Assembly: GCA_964610885.1 (NCBI GenBank)
Contig: CAZSWR010000100.1
Coordinates: 1 to 11,709, forward strand
Reading direction: 5' to 3'
Source: CAZSWR01 sp964610885
GTDB lineage: Bacteria > Bacteroidota > Ignavibacteria > Kapaibacteriales > UBA2268
DNA: 11,709 bases
A model generated the notes under the pieces. It had not been told where the DNA came from. It did no database searches and saw only the letters and a list, made by a program, of their open reading frames with translations. Of the stretch, positions 1 through 5,321 are shown piece after piece (within the stretch, counting starts at the first letter, position 1; every line of letters starts with the position of its first letter). The position numbers and the translations under genes were made by a program.

Positions 1-317
1 TTGGCTTGGAAAATTTCGTACAGCTCAATCCATCGGGCTTTTCGACATCTTTCAACCTGCTCGCATGGACTCTTTTCCTCGGGCTTGCCTCGCTGTTTGC
101 CTCGCGCCTGTTTGGCGAAGGGAAAACCGACAAGCGGATAAGGAACCTATTCATAGCCAACGGCGTGCTGTGCTTGCTCGGAGCCATCGGCTACGGATTC
201 GGTATCATGGCCCTAAATATTTTGTTTTTCAATGGAATGGGCCTGTGCGTGATGCTTCTGGCATTCTATTTGGCCAAGCATTTCAAAGCAGGGAAAAAAG
301 CACAATACGCCCAATAA
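1..317 (+). CDS. C-terminal part of a multi-pass membrane protein (5' end outside window)
   Basis: The frame is open from the first bases of the window to TAA at 315-317. A TTG at 6 could serve as a start, but no ribosome binding site can be seen and the frame continues upstream, so I treat this as a 5'-truncated gene. The roughly 103 visible residues hold three likely membrane helices: around FNLLAWTLFLGLASLFASRL, around LFIANGVLCLLGAIGYGFGI, and around ILFFNGMGLCVMLLAFYLA. A basic loop (EGKTDKRIRN) separates the first two, and the protein ends in a short basic tail (KHFKAGKKAQYAQ). It is therefore an inner-membrane protein. It loosely recalls small uncharacterised bacterial membrane proteins of the DUF4386 kind, but I cannot assign a family or function. 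No strong terminator separates it from dnaK 114 bp downstream. Confidence 0.6.
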   Translation, partial: GLENFVQLNPSGFSTSFNLLAWTLFLGLASLFASRLFGEGKTDKRIRNLFIANGVLCLLGAIGYGFGIMALNILFFNGMGLCVMLLAFYLAKHFKAGKKAQYAQ

Positions 318-382
318 TGACACAATGGCATTAATATATGACAAATTGATTTTTGGCAAGGTAATTGCGACAAACGGTTTGA

Positions 383-414
383 TTTGAAAATTGAAGACAT
401 CATTCTTATTTATA
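383..414 (+). promoter_or_regulatory. Candidate dnaK promoter, Bacteroidota type
   Basis: TTTG at 383-386 is followed after 20 bp by TATTTATA at 407-414, a partial match to the Bacteroidota -33/-7 pattern TTTG...TAnnTTTG. Read as a sigma-70 promoter it is TTGAAA, 17 bp, TATTTA. Transcription would then start only a few bases before the ribosome binding site. I found no CIRCE inverted repeat (TTAGCACTC...GAGTGCTAA) and no obvious heat-shock sigma site, so the basis of any heat regulation is not visible. Confidence 0.35.
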
Positions 415-431
415 GATGAAAGGAGAATTTT

Positions 432-2369
432 ATGGGAAAAATTATTGGAATTGACCTTGGGACGACCAACTCGGTCGTTTCGGTTATGGAAGGCTCTTCG
501 CCAACCGTGATCGCCAACGCAGAGGGCATGCGCACCACGCCTTCGATGATCGGCTTCACGAAAAATGGCGAACGCATCGTCGGCCAAGCTGCCAAGCGCC
601 AAGCGGTTACGAATCCTAACAAAACAGTGTATTCGATCAAACGCTTCATGGGCCGCCGATTGGACGAAGTGAACGAAGAAACATCGATGGTGCCGTACAA
701 GGTGGTGAACTCGCCCGATGGCAACTCGGTCCGCGTGGAAATTGACGACCGCATGTACTCGGCTCCCGAAATCTCGGCCATGGTGCTTCAGAAAATGAAA
801 CAAACCGCAGAGGACTATCTCGGGCAGAAAGTTACCGAAGCCGTGATCACAGTGCCGGCATACTTCAACGATGCCCAGCGCCAGGCCACCAAAGACGCAG
901 GCGAAATCGCCGGCCTCACTGTCCGCCGTATCATCAACGAGCCGACAGCCGCCGCTCTCGCCTATGGACTCGACAAAAAAGGCAAAAACATGACCGTTGC
1001 CGTCTATGACCTTGGCGGCGGTACGTTCGATATATCAGTGCTCGAAATCGGCGATGGCGTCTTCGAGGTGAAGTCCACCAATGGCGATACGCACTTGGGC
1101 GGCGACAACTTCGACCAACGCATCATCGACTTCCTGGCCGACGAATTCAAAAGAGCAGAAGGCATCGACCTACGCAAGGACGCAATGGCGCTCCAAAGGC
1201 TGCGCGAAGCCGCCGAAAAGGCCAAAGTCGAGCTTTCGCAAATGCTCCAGACCGACGTGAACCTCCCCTTCATCACGGCGACGGCTGAAGGCCCGAAACA
1301 CTTCAACATAACGATCACACGCGCCAAGTTTGAAAACCTCTGCGCCGATTTGTTCGACAAAACGCTCGAACCGCTCGAGCGCGCAATCAAAGACGCAAAG
1401 ATCACACCTCGCCAGATCGACGAAGTGATCCTCGTGGGCGGCTCCACACGTATTCCGAAAATCCAGGAAATCGTCCGTAACTTCTTTGGCAAAGAACCCT
1501 CCAAGGGCGTGAACCCCGACGAAGTGGTGGCCGTGGGCGCTGCAATCCAAGGCGGCGTGCTCGCAGGCGACGTTACAGACGTGCTGCTTTTGGACGTAAC
1601 CCCGCTGACTCTCGGCATCGAAACTCTCGGCGGCGTTACCACACCGATGATCATCTCGAACACGACCATCCCGACGCGCAAAACCGAGATATTCTCGACA
1701 GCTTCGGACAGCCAGACATCGGTCGAGATCCACGTCCTCCAGGGCGAGCGTCCGATGGCCCGCGACAACCGTTCGCTCGGCCGCTTCCATCTGGACGGCA
1801 TCCCACCGGCACCTCGTGGAGTCCCGCAGGTCGAAGTTACTTTCGATATCGATGCTAACGGTATCCTTGCCGTTACGGCCAAGGACAAAGCCACCGGTAA
1901 AGAGCAAAACATCCGCATCGAAGCCTCGAGCGGTATGAGCAAAGACGACATCGAAAAGATGAAACACGAAGCCCAAATGCACGCCGACGAAGACAAAAAA
2001 CGCCGCGAGGAAATCGACATGCGCAACAAGGCAGACAGCCTGGTTTACTCCACCGAGAAACAACTCTCGGAGCTTGGGGACAAACTGCCCGCCGACGACA
2101 AAGCGAAAATCCAAGAGGCGAAAGAGAAGTTGGAAACTGCAATCAAGAACAACTCGGCAGACATTTCGTCCGCAATGGACGAGCTGAACAAAGTCTGGAG
2201 CGACGTCTCCTCACGTATGTACAGCGCTGCCGGCGCCGCACCTGGCGCAGCCCCCGGCGGAGCAGCTCCGGGCGCAGAGCAGCCCTTCGGCTCCGAACAG
2301 CCCGCAGGCGACAAGCCCAAAGACGGCGGAGTGGAAGAAGCCGACTACACCATCGTGGACGACAAATAA
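432..2369 (+). CDS. dnaK: Molecular chaperone DnaK (Hsp70)
   Basis: ATP-dependent cytoplasmic chaperone that binds exposed hydrophobic segments of unfolded proteins and cycles with DnaJ and GrpE. The 645-residue product is full length for bacterial DnaK. The ATPase domain (about 1-380) shows the phosphate-binding motif GIDLGTTNS (6-14), catalytic K70 in YSIKRFMGRR, phosphate-2 motif DLGGGTFD (193-200) with T198, and adenosine motif VGGSTRIP from 335. The interdomain linker DVLLLDVTPLTLGIET starts at 383. The substrate-binding beta domain and helical lid follow. A low-complexity Ala/Gly/Pro-rich tail at about 598-616 precedes the acidic end EEADYTIVDDK. The ATG at 432 has an AAAGGAG site at 419-425, six bases upstream. 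The gene stands alone: grpE, dnaJ and hrcA are not in the window. It has its own terminator downstream. All key residues are intact, so I expect it to be functional. Confidence 0.98.
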   Translation: MGKIIGIDLGTTNSVVSVMEGSSPTVIANAEGMRTTPSMIGFTKNGERIVGQAAKRQAVTNPNKTVYSIKRFMGRRLDEVNEETSMVPYKVVNSPDGNSVRVEIDDRMYSAPEISAMVLQKMKQTAEDYLGQKVTEAVITVPAYFNDAQRQATKDAGEIAGLTVRRIINEPTAAALAYGLDKKGKNMTVAVYDLGGGTFDISVLEIGDGVFEVKSTNGDTHLGGDNFDQRIIDFLADEFKRAEGIDLRKDAMALQRLREAAEKAKVELSQMLQTDVNLPFITATAEGPKHFNITITRAKFENLCADLFDKTLEPLERAIKDAKITPRQIDEVILVGGSTRIPKIQEIVRNFFGKEPSKGVNPDEVVAVGAAIQGGVLAGDVTDVLLLDVTPLTLGIETLGGVTTPMIISNTTIPTRKTEIFSTASDSQTSVEIHVLQGERPMARDNRSLGRFHLDGIPPAPRGVPQVEVTFDIDANGILAVTAKDKATGKEQNIRIEASSGMSKDDIEKMKHEAQMHADEDKKRREEIDMRNKADSLVYSTEKQLSELGDKLPADDKAKIQEAKEKLETAIKNNSADISSAMDELNKVWSDVSSRMYSAAGAAPGAAPGGAAPGAEQPFGSEQPAGDKPKDGGVEEADYTIVDDK

Positions 2370-2485
2370 TGTGGCGGCTGCCACCATATTTTTCAATGGC
2401 AGCGCAATGATGATGAGGAAAGACGAAAAAGAATACATTTTTCCTTTGATTAGAATACGAACACCACACACAGATTAAAACAGCA

Positions 2486-2518
2486 GCCCGTTCCCAAAAA
2501 AGGAGCGGGCTTTTTTTT
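2486..2518 (+). terminator. Rho-independent terminator of dnaK
   Basis: GCCCGTTCC (2486-2494) pairs with GGAGCGGGC (2502-2510) in a 9-bp stem with one G-T pair and a 7-nt A-rich loop. Eight T follow at 2511-2518. It lies 116 bp after the dnaK stop. A much weaker 5-bp hairpin (GTGGC 2371-2375 with GCCAC 2380-2384) sits immediately after the stop codon. Confidence 0.9.
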
Positions 2519-2520
2519 GT

Positions 2521-2551
2521 TTTGGAAATTAGTATATTATCTGTATATTGC
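2521..2551 (+). promoter_or_regulatory. Candidate promoter ahead of the 36-codon ORF
   Basis: TTTG at 2521-2524 is followed after 19 bp by TATATTGC at 2544-2551, close to the Bacteroidota -7 pattern TAnnTTTG. It begins just past the dnaK terminator T-run and lies about 45 bp ahead of the small ORF at 2596, so it would start a new transcription unit. This rests on pattern matching only. Confidence 0.35.
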
Positions 2552-2595
2552 TATATTAAAAGCGGTTATTGAATACCGAAAAAAAGGAAAATGAA

Positions 2596-2706
2596 ATGCT
2601 GAATTCTCTATATATTAAAAATTATCGAAACCTCGAAGAATTTGATATTATTGCTCGGGCTCGTGAATTTGCCAAATGGCTGCAAACACTTTTCGAGGGA
2701 AACTAA
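2596..2706 (+). pseudogene. Remnant of an AAA/RecF-OLD-type ATPase gene (internal deletion)
   Basis: This is a 36-codon ORF with a good ribosome binding site (AAGGAAA, 2584-2590) and the candidate promoter at 2521-2551. The first half, MLNSLYIKNYRNLEEFDI, is the typical opening of RecF/OLD-like (AAA_15/AAA_21) ATPases, where this first beta strand is normally followed within about 15 residues by the Walker A loop. Here no Walker A exists: the frame goes straight on as IARAREFAKWLQTLFEGN and stops. I infer that an in-frame internal deletion joined the first ~18 codons to the last ~18 of a gene that was once several hundred codons long. Such ATPases often serve in DNA repair or phage defence, but nothing here shows which. 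A real 36-residue peptide is possible, though the sequence match argues for decay. Confidence 0.5.
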
Positions 2707-2806
2707 TACCAAACAGCATAAATATGCTTTTACATAGCACCAAAGCAATAAAATGAATTAATCAAGCTCGTGAAAATAGATTAGTTGAAAAGTTCATTTC
2801 ACCAAT

Positions 2807-2823
2807 AAAGGAGTATTGCAATG
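2807..2823 (+). promoter_or_regulatory. Ribosome binding site and ATG that fix the start of the next gene
   Basis: AAAGGAG at 2807-2813 is seven bases before ATG 2821-2823. It is the same strong site as that of dnaK. It shows that translation is meant to begin at 2821, although this ATG is one base out of frame with the open frame that ends at 3436. Read without correction it gives only a 42-residue peptide ending at TGA 2947-2949. Confidence 0.7.
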
Positions 2824-3436
2824 AAGAATTTTTTTTATCATTGGTGCATTGTTGATGGTTGTATTGGTCGATGTCTCGGCCCAATGCAAACTACCGTTCC
2901 CCGACAAAAAGTGGGGCAAAGGCTTTACGCAGCAAAAGCCGAATATTGAATATATGTGCGTTTTCAACGGGATGACAAGGCAGGGTAAATCCTTGGAGAT
3001 ACTCACTGTCGTCGACAGCCAATCGGATTCGAGATTTGCAGCTTTGCATTTGATGGATGCTACCGGTGCGACAGAACGACTCAATTCGACGAGACTTAAA
3101 TTGATCAATTACGACTGGGACACCGTCCGAAGACACTTCAATTATATACTCAGCGAATTTGTCGACACCGCGTCAAGCTCTATGTTTGCAATAGAATATG
3201 GGAACAAAGCATTAGTCAATCCGGGCGATTCTGTGAAAATGGTATCGTACCTTCTGCCGATCGAAAGGATTGACCTTTTTGCCCCGTTCCACAAAACGCC
3301 CGATCTCGTCGAAAAGGAAGTATATTCAGCCCCCAACGGGTCATATTTATACGAAATCTTCGACAAGCAACAGCTTTGTGGCATCCGTTACTACTCAGTC
3401 GCCAACAGCAAAGAATATAAGATGTTTTTCAGATAA
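2821..3436 (+). CDS. Secreted protein of unknown function, frameshifted in a T8 run
   Basis: The long open frame ends with TAA at 3434-3436 and has no credible start of its own; only TTG 2849 or ATG 2855 are available, without a ribosome binding site. The strong site plus ATG at 2821 read MKNFF and then meet eight T (2829-2836). Removing one T continues in frame as IIGALLMVVLVDVSAQ, a textbook Sec signal peptide with a cleavage zone at VSA/Q. The restored product has 204 residues, about 183 after cleavage. The mature part is mixed polar and hydrophobic with no further membrane helix; segments such as KSLEILTVVDSQ, SMFAIEYGNKAL and ICGIRYY-like GIRYYSVANS look like beta structure. I recognise no family. 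It probably acts in the periplasm or at the surface. The frameshift may be a sequencing slip, a phase-variable tract, or a real mutation. Neighbours on both sides are degraded or repetitive sequence. Confidence 0.6.
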
Positions 3437-3471
3437 TCTCCGCTTCTTTTCACGAATTATTTTATTGCACG

Positions 3472-3508
3472 GCCCGCCCCCGAAAAGGAGTGGGCTGATT
3501 TATTTAGG
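3472..3508 (+). terminator. Imperfect terminator-like hairpin after the secreted protein gene
   Basis: GCCCGCCCC (3472-3480) pairs with GGAGTGGGC (3487-3495), with one G-T pair and one C/A mismatch. A broken T-rich stretch (TGATTTATTT) follows. It has the same form as the dnaK terminator (GCCCGTTCC...GGAGCGGGC), which supports a terminator role, but it lacks a clean T run. Confidence 0.45.
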
Positions 3509-3540
3509 GTGTGTGGGATGTGCTCATCCGATGACTTCAT

Positions 3541-3565
3541 GTAGGGGCGGGTTCGGACCCGTCCG
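3541..3565 (+). repeat. GC-rich palindrome, first element of the repeat cluster
   Basis: GGGCGGGT (3545-3552) pairs with ACCCGTCC (3557-3564) through seven Watson-Crick pairs and one G-T pair, closing a TCGG loop. A smaller hairpin, GGATG TGCT CATCC, lies just upstream at 3516-3529. Sequences of the form 'GTAGGGGCGGGT...ACCCG' are, from memory, frequent interspersed palindromes in many bacterial genomes; I could not check this. Confidence 0.5.
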
Positions 3566-3613
3566 ACTTTTCAAGCAAGATGTGACACACCTTGGAGGTT
3601 CAAGATCTTTAAT

Positions 3614-3720
3614 AACCACCCCGCCCTTCGGGCACCCCTCCTTGGCAAGGATGGGAATGTAAGTAGTTGGTACAGCAGCTGATAGAGTCGTACTACCAAT
3701 CAAAATGGAAGTACGACTTT
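3614..3720. repeat. Repeat unit, copy 1 (52-nt identical block plus hairpin)
   Basis: Positions 3614-3665 are identical over 52 nt to 3808-3859. The block contains GCCC TTC GGGC and CCTT GGC AAGG mini-hairpins. After about 20 less conserved bases comes a hairpin at 3684-3720: AGTCGTACT (3686-3694) pairs with AGTACGACT (3710-3718), the stem continues inward past one A/A mismatch with CCA/TGG, and the loop is 7 nt. The whole unit aligns without gaps to copy 2 at a shift of exactly 194 bp. No convincing protein is encoded on either strand. Confidence 0.8.
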
Positions 3721-3749
3721 TTGGTGAAGCACCAACCCCGAAGGGGTTG
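3721..3749. repeat. Two overlapping perfect mini-hairpins
   Basis: TTGGTG (3721-3726) pairs with CACCAA (3730-3735) around an AAG loop. CAACCCC (3733-3739) pairs with GGGGTTG (3743-3749) around a GAA loop. The two share bases 3733-3735, so they would form as alternatives. They lie between the two repeat copies. Confidence 0.6.
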
Positions 3750-3762
3750 AACTTGAGAATAA

Positions 3763-3807
3763 CCACGTCTCGCGAGGCGTGGGCAACGAGAGTCTCGCCA
3801 GACGTGG
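3763..3807. repeat. Long palindrome inside the repeat cluster
   Basis: CCACGTCT (3763-3770) pairs with AGACGTGG (3800-3807), and after one C/C mismatch GCGAG (3772-3776) pairs with CTCGC (3794-3798). The stem has 13 bp and a 17-nt loop. It abuts copy 2 of the neighbouring repeat. The structure is REP- or MITE-like, but no transposase or REP-associated tyrosine transposase is in the window. Confidence 0.6.
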
Positions 3808-3914
3808 AACCACCCCGCCCTTCGGGCACCCCTCCTTGGCAAGGATGGGAATGTAAGTAACTGATAATGATGAAGATAGAGTGATGCTACCAATCCAAAT
3901 GGTAGTATCACTTT
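3808..3914. repeat. Repeat unit, copy 2 (52-nt identical block plus hairpin)
   Basis: Second copy of the unit at 3614-3720. The hairpin here is AGTGATGCTACCA (3880-3892) with TGGTAGTATCACT (3900-3912): 13 pairs, one of them G-T, and a 7-nt loop. Relative to copy 1, three stem pairs have changed while keeping pairing (C-G to G-C, G-C to A-T, A-T to G-T). The conserved thing is therefore the fold as well as the sequence. Confidence 0.8.
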
Positions 3915-4020
3915 CGGCAAGTAATAGCATTCCAATTCCTTCGGCGTTTGCTCATATTGGCCCGCGCCCACACAAAGCGATATAGAACTTGCTCTGGGCC
4001 AGAATAATTGCCAAATAAAA

Positions 4021-4052
4021 GTTGGACATGGATGTATTTTTCATTATATTTA
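4021..4052 (+). promoter_or_regulatory. Promoter of the outer-membrane protein gene
   Basis: TTGGAC (4022-4027), 17 bp, TATATT (4045-4050) is a good sigma-70 match. The same place also fits the Bacteroidota pattern as GTTG (4021-4024), 20 bp, TATATTTA (4045-4052). Transcription would begin near 4058, about 25 bp before the chosen ATG at 4083. This also argues against using an upstream start at 4008, which would lie ahead of the promoter. Confidence 0.6.
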
Positions 4053-4082
4053 AATATAGAACACTTTCCAAGGGCGCAGAAA

Positions 4083-4871
4083 ATGTTACTCAAGTTTTTT
4101 ATCTTTCTTACGAACTTCGGCATCGCATTTCTAACGCTTAGTTCCTCATGCCCGGCCGAAAAGAATTACTTCAAACTGACCGCTGCGAGCGAATATATAG
4201 ACAAGGGAGTGCTTTCATCTGTGAAGTTTGCATTTGATGATTGGCACAGTACAATGACACCCACTATATATGATTGTGCCAGTATTGCCCTTGGATATCA
4301 AACGAATAAGCCAAAAGATTTGTTCTATTCTGTCAACCTTATAAAGAATATTTCAACTTTTGATGATGTTGAAAAAAAACATTTGACAGAAGTCGAATTG
4401 CTGAACTGGAAGCAAAACTACGGCGACTATAAAACAAGTTTGAAAATATTCTCGATGGCGTATGGATTGGACATGTCGCTATATGACCAAAGTGTATGCG
4501 GAGGTGGATATGACGAAAAAACAGGTGTTTGGGACAGTTGGGACTCACCGCCACACATCAGGTTACTTCTTCGTGCGGGATTCTCTTCGGAGTATTCGTC
4601 TCTGAAGTCTCTGCCGGACAATCAGAAATGGTATTTCAGCCCAACGATAGCCACAGGAGTTACAGCGTGGTTTTCAGATTTCTCTGCTATTGTTCGCGTG
4701 CAAGTCGGGCTGATGAAGGCCGAGAGCACAAATGAAATTGTAACATGGCTCGGCAAGAAGAAAGACATTGACTTGCGCCTTTTCTACAATTCTGAATATT
4801 TCTATCCGCAGGGTTCGTCGCGGAATAAGTACTTGCAATCGGCCGGGATAAAGGTGGGCTATGTCTGGTAA
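4083..4871 (+). CDS. Predicted outer-membrane beta-barrel protein, unknown function
   Basis: The frame is open from 4008, but I choose ATG 4083: it has AAGGG at 4070-4074 eight bases upstream, lies just after a good promoter, and begins directly with a signal peptide (MLLKFFIFLTNFGIAFLTLSSS). The product has 262 residues. Cleavage is probably near SSSCPA/EKN; the Cys is not in a standard lipobox. The mature part starts FKLTAASEYIDKGVLSS, resembling the first strand of barrel proteins that begin 'ASDYVFRGV', and continues with alternating strands such as TSLKIFSMAYGLDMSL, HIRLLLRAGFSSEY, FSAIVRVQVGLM and LRLFYNSEYFY. It ends in SAGIKVGYVW; a final aromatic residue is typical of the outer-membrane assembly signal. 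I cannot name the substrate or family. It seems monocistronic, between repeat-rich gaps on both sides. Confidence 0.65.
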   Translation: MLLKFFIFLTNFGIAFLTLSSSCPAEKNYFKLTAASEYIDKGVLSSVKFAFDDWHSTMTPTIYDCASIALGYQTNKPKDLFYSVNLIKNISTFDDVEKKHLTEVELLNWKQNYGDYKTSLKIFSMAYGLDMSLYDQSVCGGGYDEKTGVWDSWDSPPHIRLLLRAGFSSEYSSLKSLPDNQKWYFSPTIATGVTAWFSDFSAIVRVQVGLMKAESTNEIVTWLGKKKDIDLRLFYNSEYFYPQGSSRNKYLQSAGIKVGYVW

Positions 4872-5015
4872 TCGGATACAAACGCTGATGCACATTGATA
4901 AAGATAGTTCAATAATGTTTTGTGCGGGGCTGTTGAATTTTAAAATTTCAAAATGTTTCTTAGCATATCGCGTAGCTATTAAATTGTGGTAGGTTCCGAA
5001 GCCTTAGTCATCTTT

Positions 5016-5039
5016 GTTATCCCGTAGGGATTAAATTAT
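5016..5039 (-). repeat. ATAATTTA hairpin repeat, copy A (inverted)
   Basis: On the minus strand it reads ATAATTTA then ATCCC TAC GGGAT, a 5-bp stem with a TAC loop. It shares the ATAATTTA leader, stem length and loop with copies B and C on the + strand. Confidence 0.55.
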
Positions 5040-5134
5040 ATAATACCATGTTTGAGCTTTTGTTCTGTCATTTCCGCGCGCAGGCTTGAATCTCCAGTTT
5101 TATTATCCAGTTCCCTATTCCAGAAAAACACCTG

Positions 5135-5160
5135 ATAATTTAACCTCTACGATGTAGGAC
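5135..5160 (+). repeat. ATAATTTA hairpin repeat, copy B
   Basis: ATAATTTA is followed by ACCTC TAC GATGT, a 5-position stem with one C/T mismatch and the same TAC loop. An alternative stem is CTAC GAT GTAG. It lies 50 bp before copy C in the same orientation. Confidence 0.5.
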
Positions 5161-5184
5161 ATTTAAAAAAAACGAACTTCTACC

Positions 5185-5210
5185 ATAATTTAACCGCTAC
5201 GCGGTAATAC
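5185..5210 (+). repeat. ATAATTTA hairpin repeat, copy C
   Basis: ATAATTTA is followed by ACCGC TAC GCGGT (5193-5205), a perfect 5-bp stem with a TAC loop. The stem bases differ from copy A but pairing is kept. Confidence 0.6.
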
Positions 5211-5273
5211 ATAATAACGACTTTCTCCGGCTGCCTCCGAAACAACGATCCACGGCCCCAAATATACTTGCAA

Positions 5274-5295
5274 TTAACAAAAAATAATTTGTTAA
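5274..5295. promoter_or_regulatory. Perfect 8-bp dyad overlapping the efflux promoter
   Basis: TTAACAAA (5274-5281) and TTTGTTAA (5288-5295) are exact inverted repeats separated by AAATAA. The right arm covers the TTTG of the promoter and runs into the first TetR-type operator. It may be a binding site for a second regulator or a variant site for the same one; the sequence is very AT-rich, so chance is possible. Confidence 0.4.
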
Positions 5296-5319
5296 ACAGA
5301 TGTTTAATTTGTAATTTTG
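5288..5319 (+). promoter_or_regulatory. Efflux operon promoter, Bacteroidota type
   Basis: TTTG (5288-5291), 20 bp, TAATTTTG (5312-5319) matches the known Bacteroidota pattern TTTG ... TAnnTTTG at every specified base. The first operator fills most of the spacer and the second begins three bases after the -7 element. The start would lie near 5325, giving a leader of about 68 nt. Confidence 0.6.
5292..5307. promoter_or_regulatory. TetR-type operator 1
   Basis: TTAAACA (5292-5298), GA, TGTTTAA (5301-5307): a perfect 16-bp dyad with 7-bp arms. It lies between the -33 and -7 promoter elements. Symmetric sites of about this size are usual for TetR-family repressors, and a TetR gene follows the operon. 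Confidence 0.7.
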
Positions 5320-5321
5320 AA

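Larger units (their letters stand above)
4872..5270. other. Gene-free stretch with short interspersed repeats
   Basis: No open frame with a credible start lies here on either strand, and no clear terminator for the preceding gene is visible. It contains three copies of an ATAATTTA-hairpin repeat (separate entries) and, at 5066-5097, what looks like a decayed copy of the common 'GTCATTCCCGCG...GGGAATCTCCAG' palindrome (here TGTCATTTCCGCGCG...TTGAATCTCCAG), identified from memory only. The rest (4872-5015) is AT-rich with nothing I recognise. Confidence 0.5.

Noticed and set aside
318..431. A CIRCE element or sigma-32 promoter ahead of dnaK.
   Set aside because: I looked for TTAGCACTC/GAGTGCTAA and a heat-shock -35/-10 pair; neither is present.
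1004..2114. Long minus-strand open frames inside dnaK (up to 341 codons).
   Set aside because: They mirror the codon bias of a certain dnaK gene, have arginine/serine-rich low-complexity products and no ribosome binding sites.
2407..2478. A 23-codon ORF (MMMRKDEKEYIFPLIRIRTPHTD) between dnaK and its terminator.
   Set aside because: No Shine-Dalgarno site and no recognisable content; such short frames are expected by chance in a 3' untranslated region.
3541..3914. A CRISPR array.
   Set aside because: Only two copies at a 194-bp period with related, not unique, intervening sequence; no cas genes.
3524..3971. Minus-strand open frames of about 75-100 codons (and a + frame at 3270-3662) across the repeat cluster.
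   Set aside because: They are translations of the palindromic repeats; the peptide FPSLPRRGARRAGWF and its alternatives come from the 52-nt block in different frames. No start signals.
4008..4082. Upstream in-frame ATG for the barrel protein gene, adding 25 residues.
   Set aside because: The added part overlaps the promoter, has no ribosome binding site and would bury the signal peptide.
4931..4955. AT-rich near-palindrome (TTGAATTTTAAAATTTCAA) after the barrel gene as a terminator.
   Set aside because: The arms are A/T only and imperfect and no T run follows, so it is likely to be chance in an AT-rich gap.
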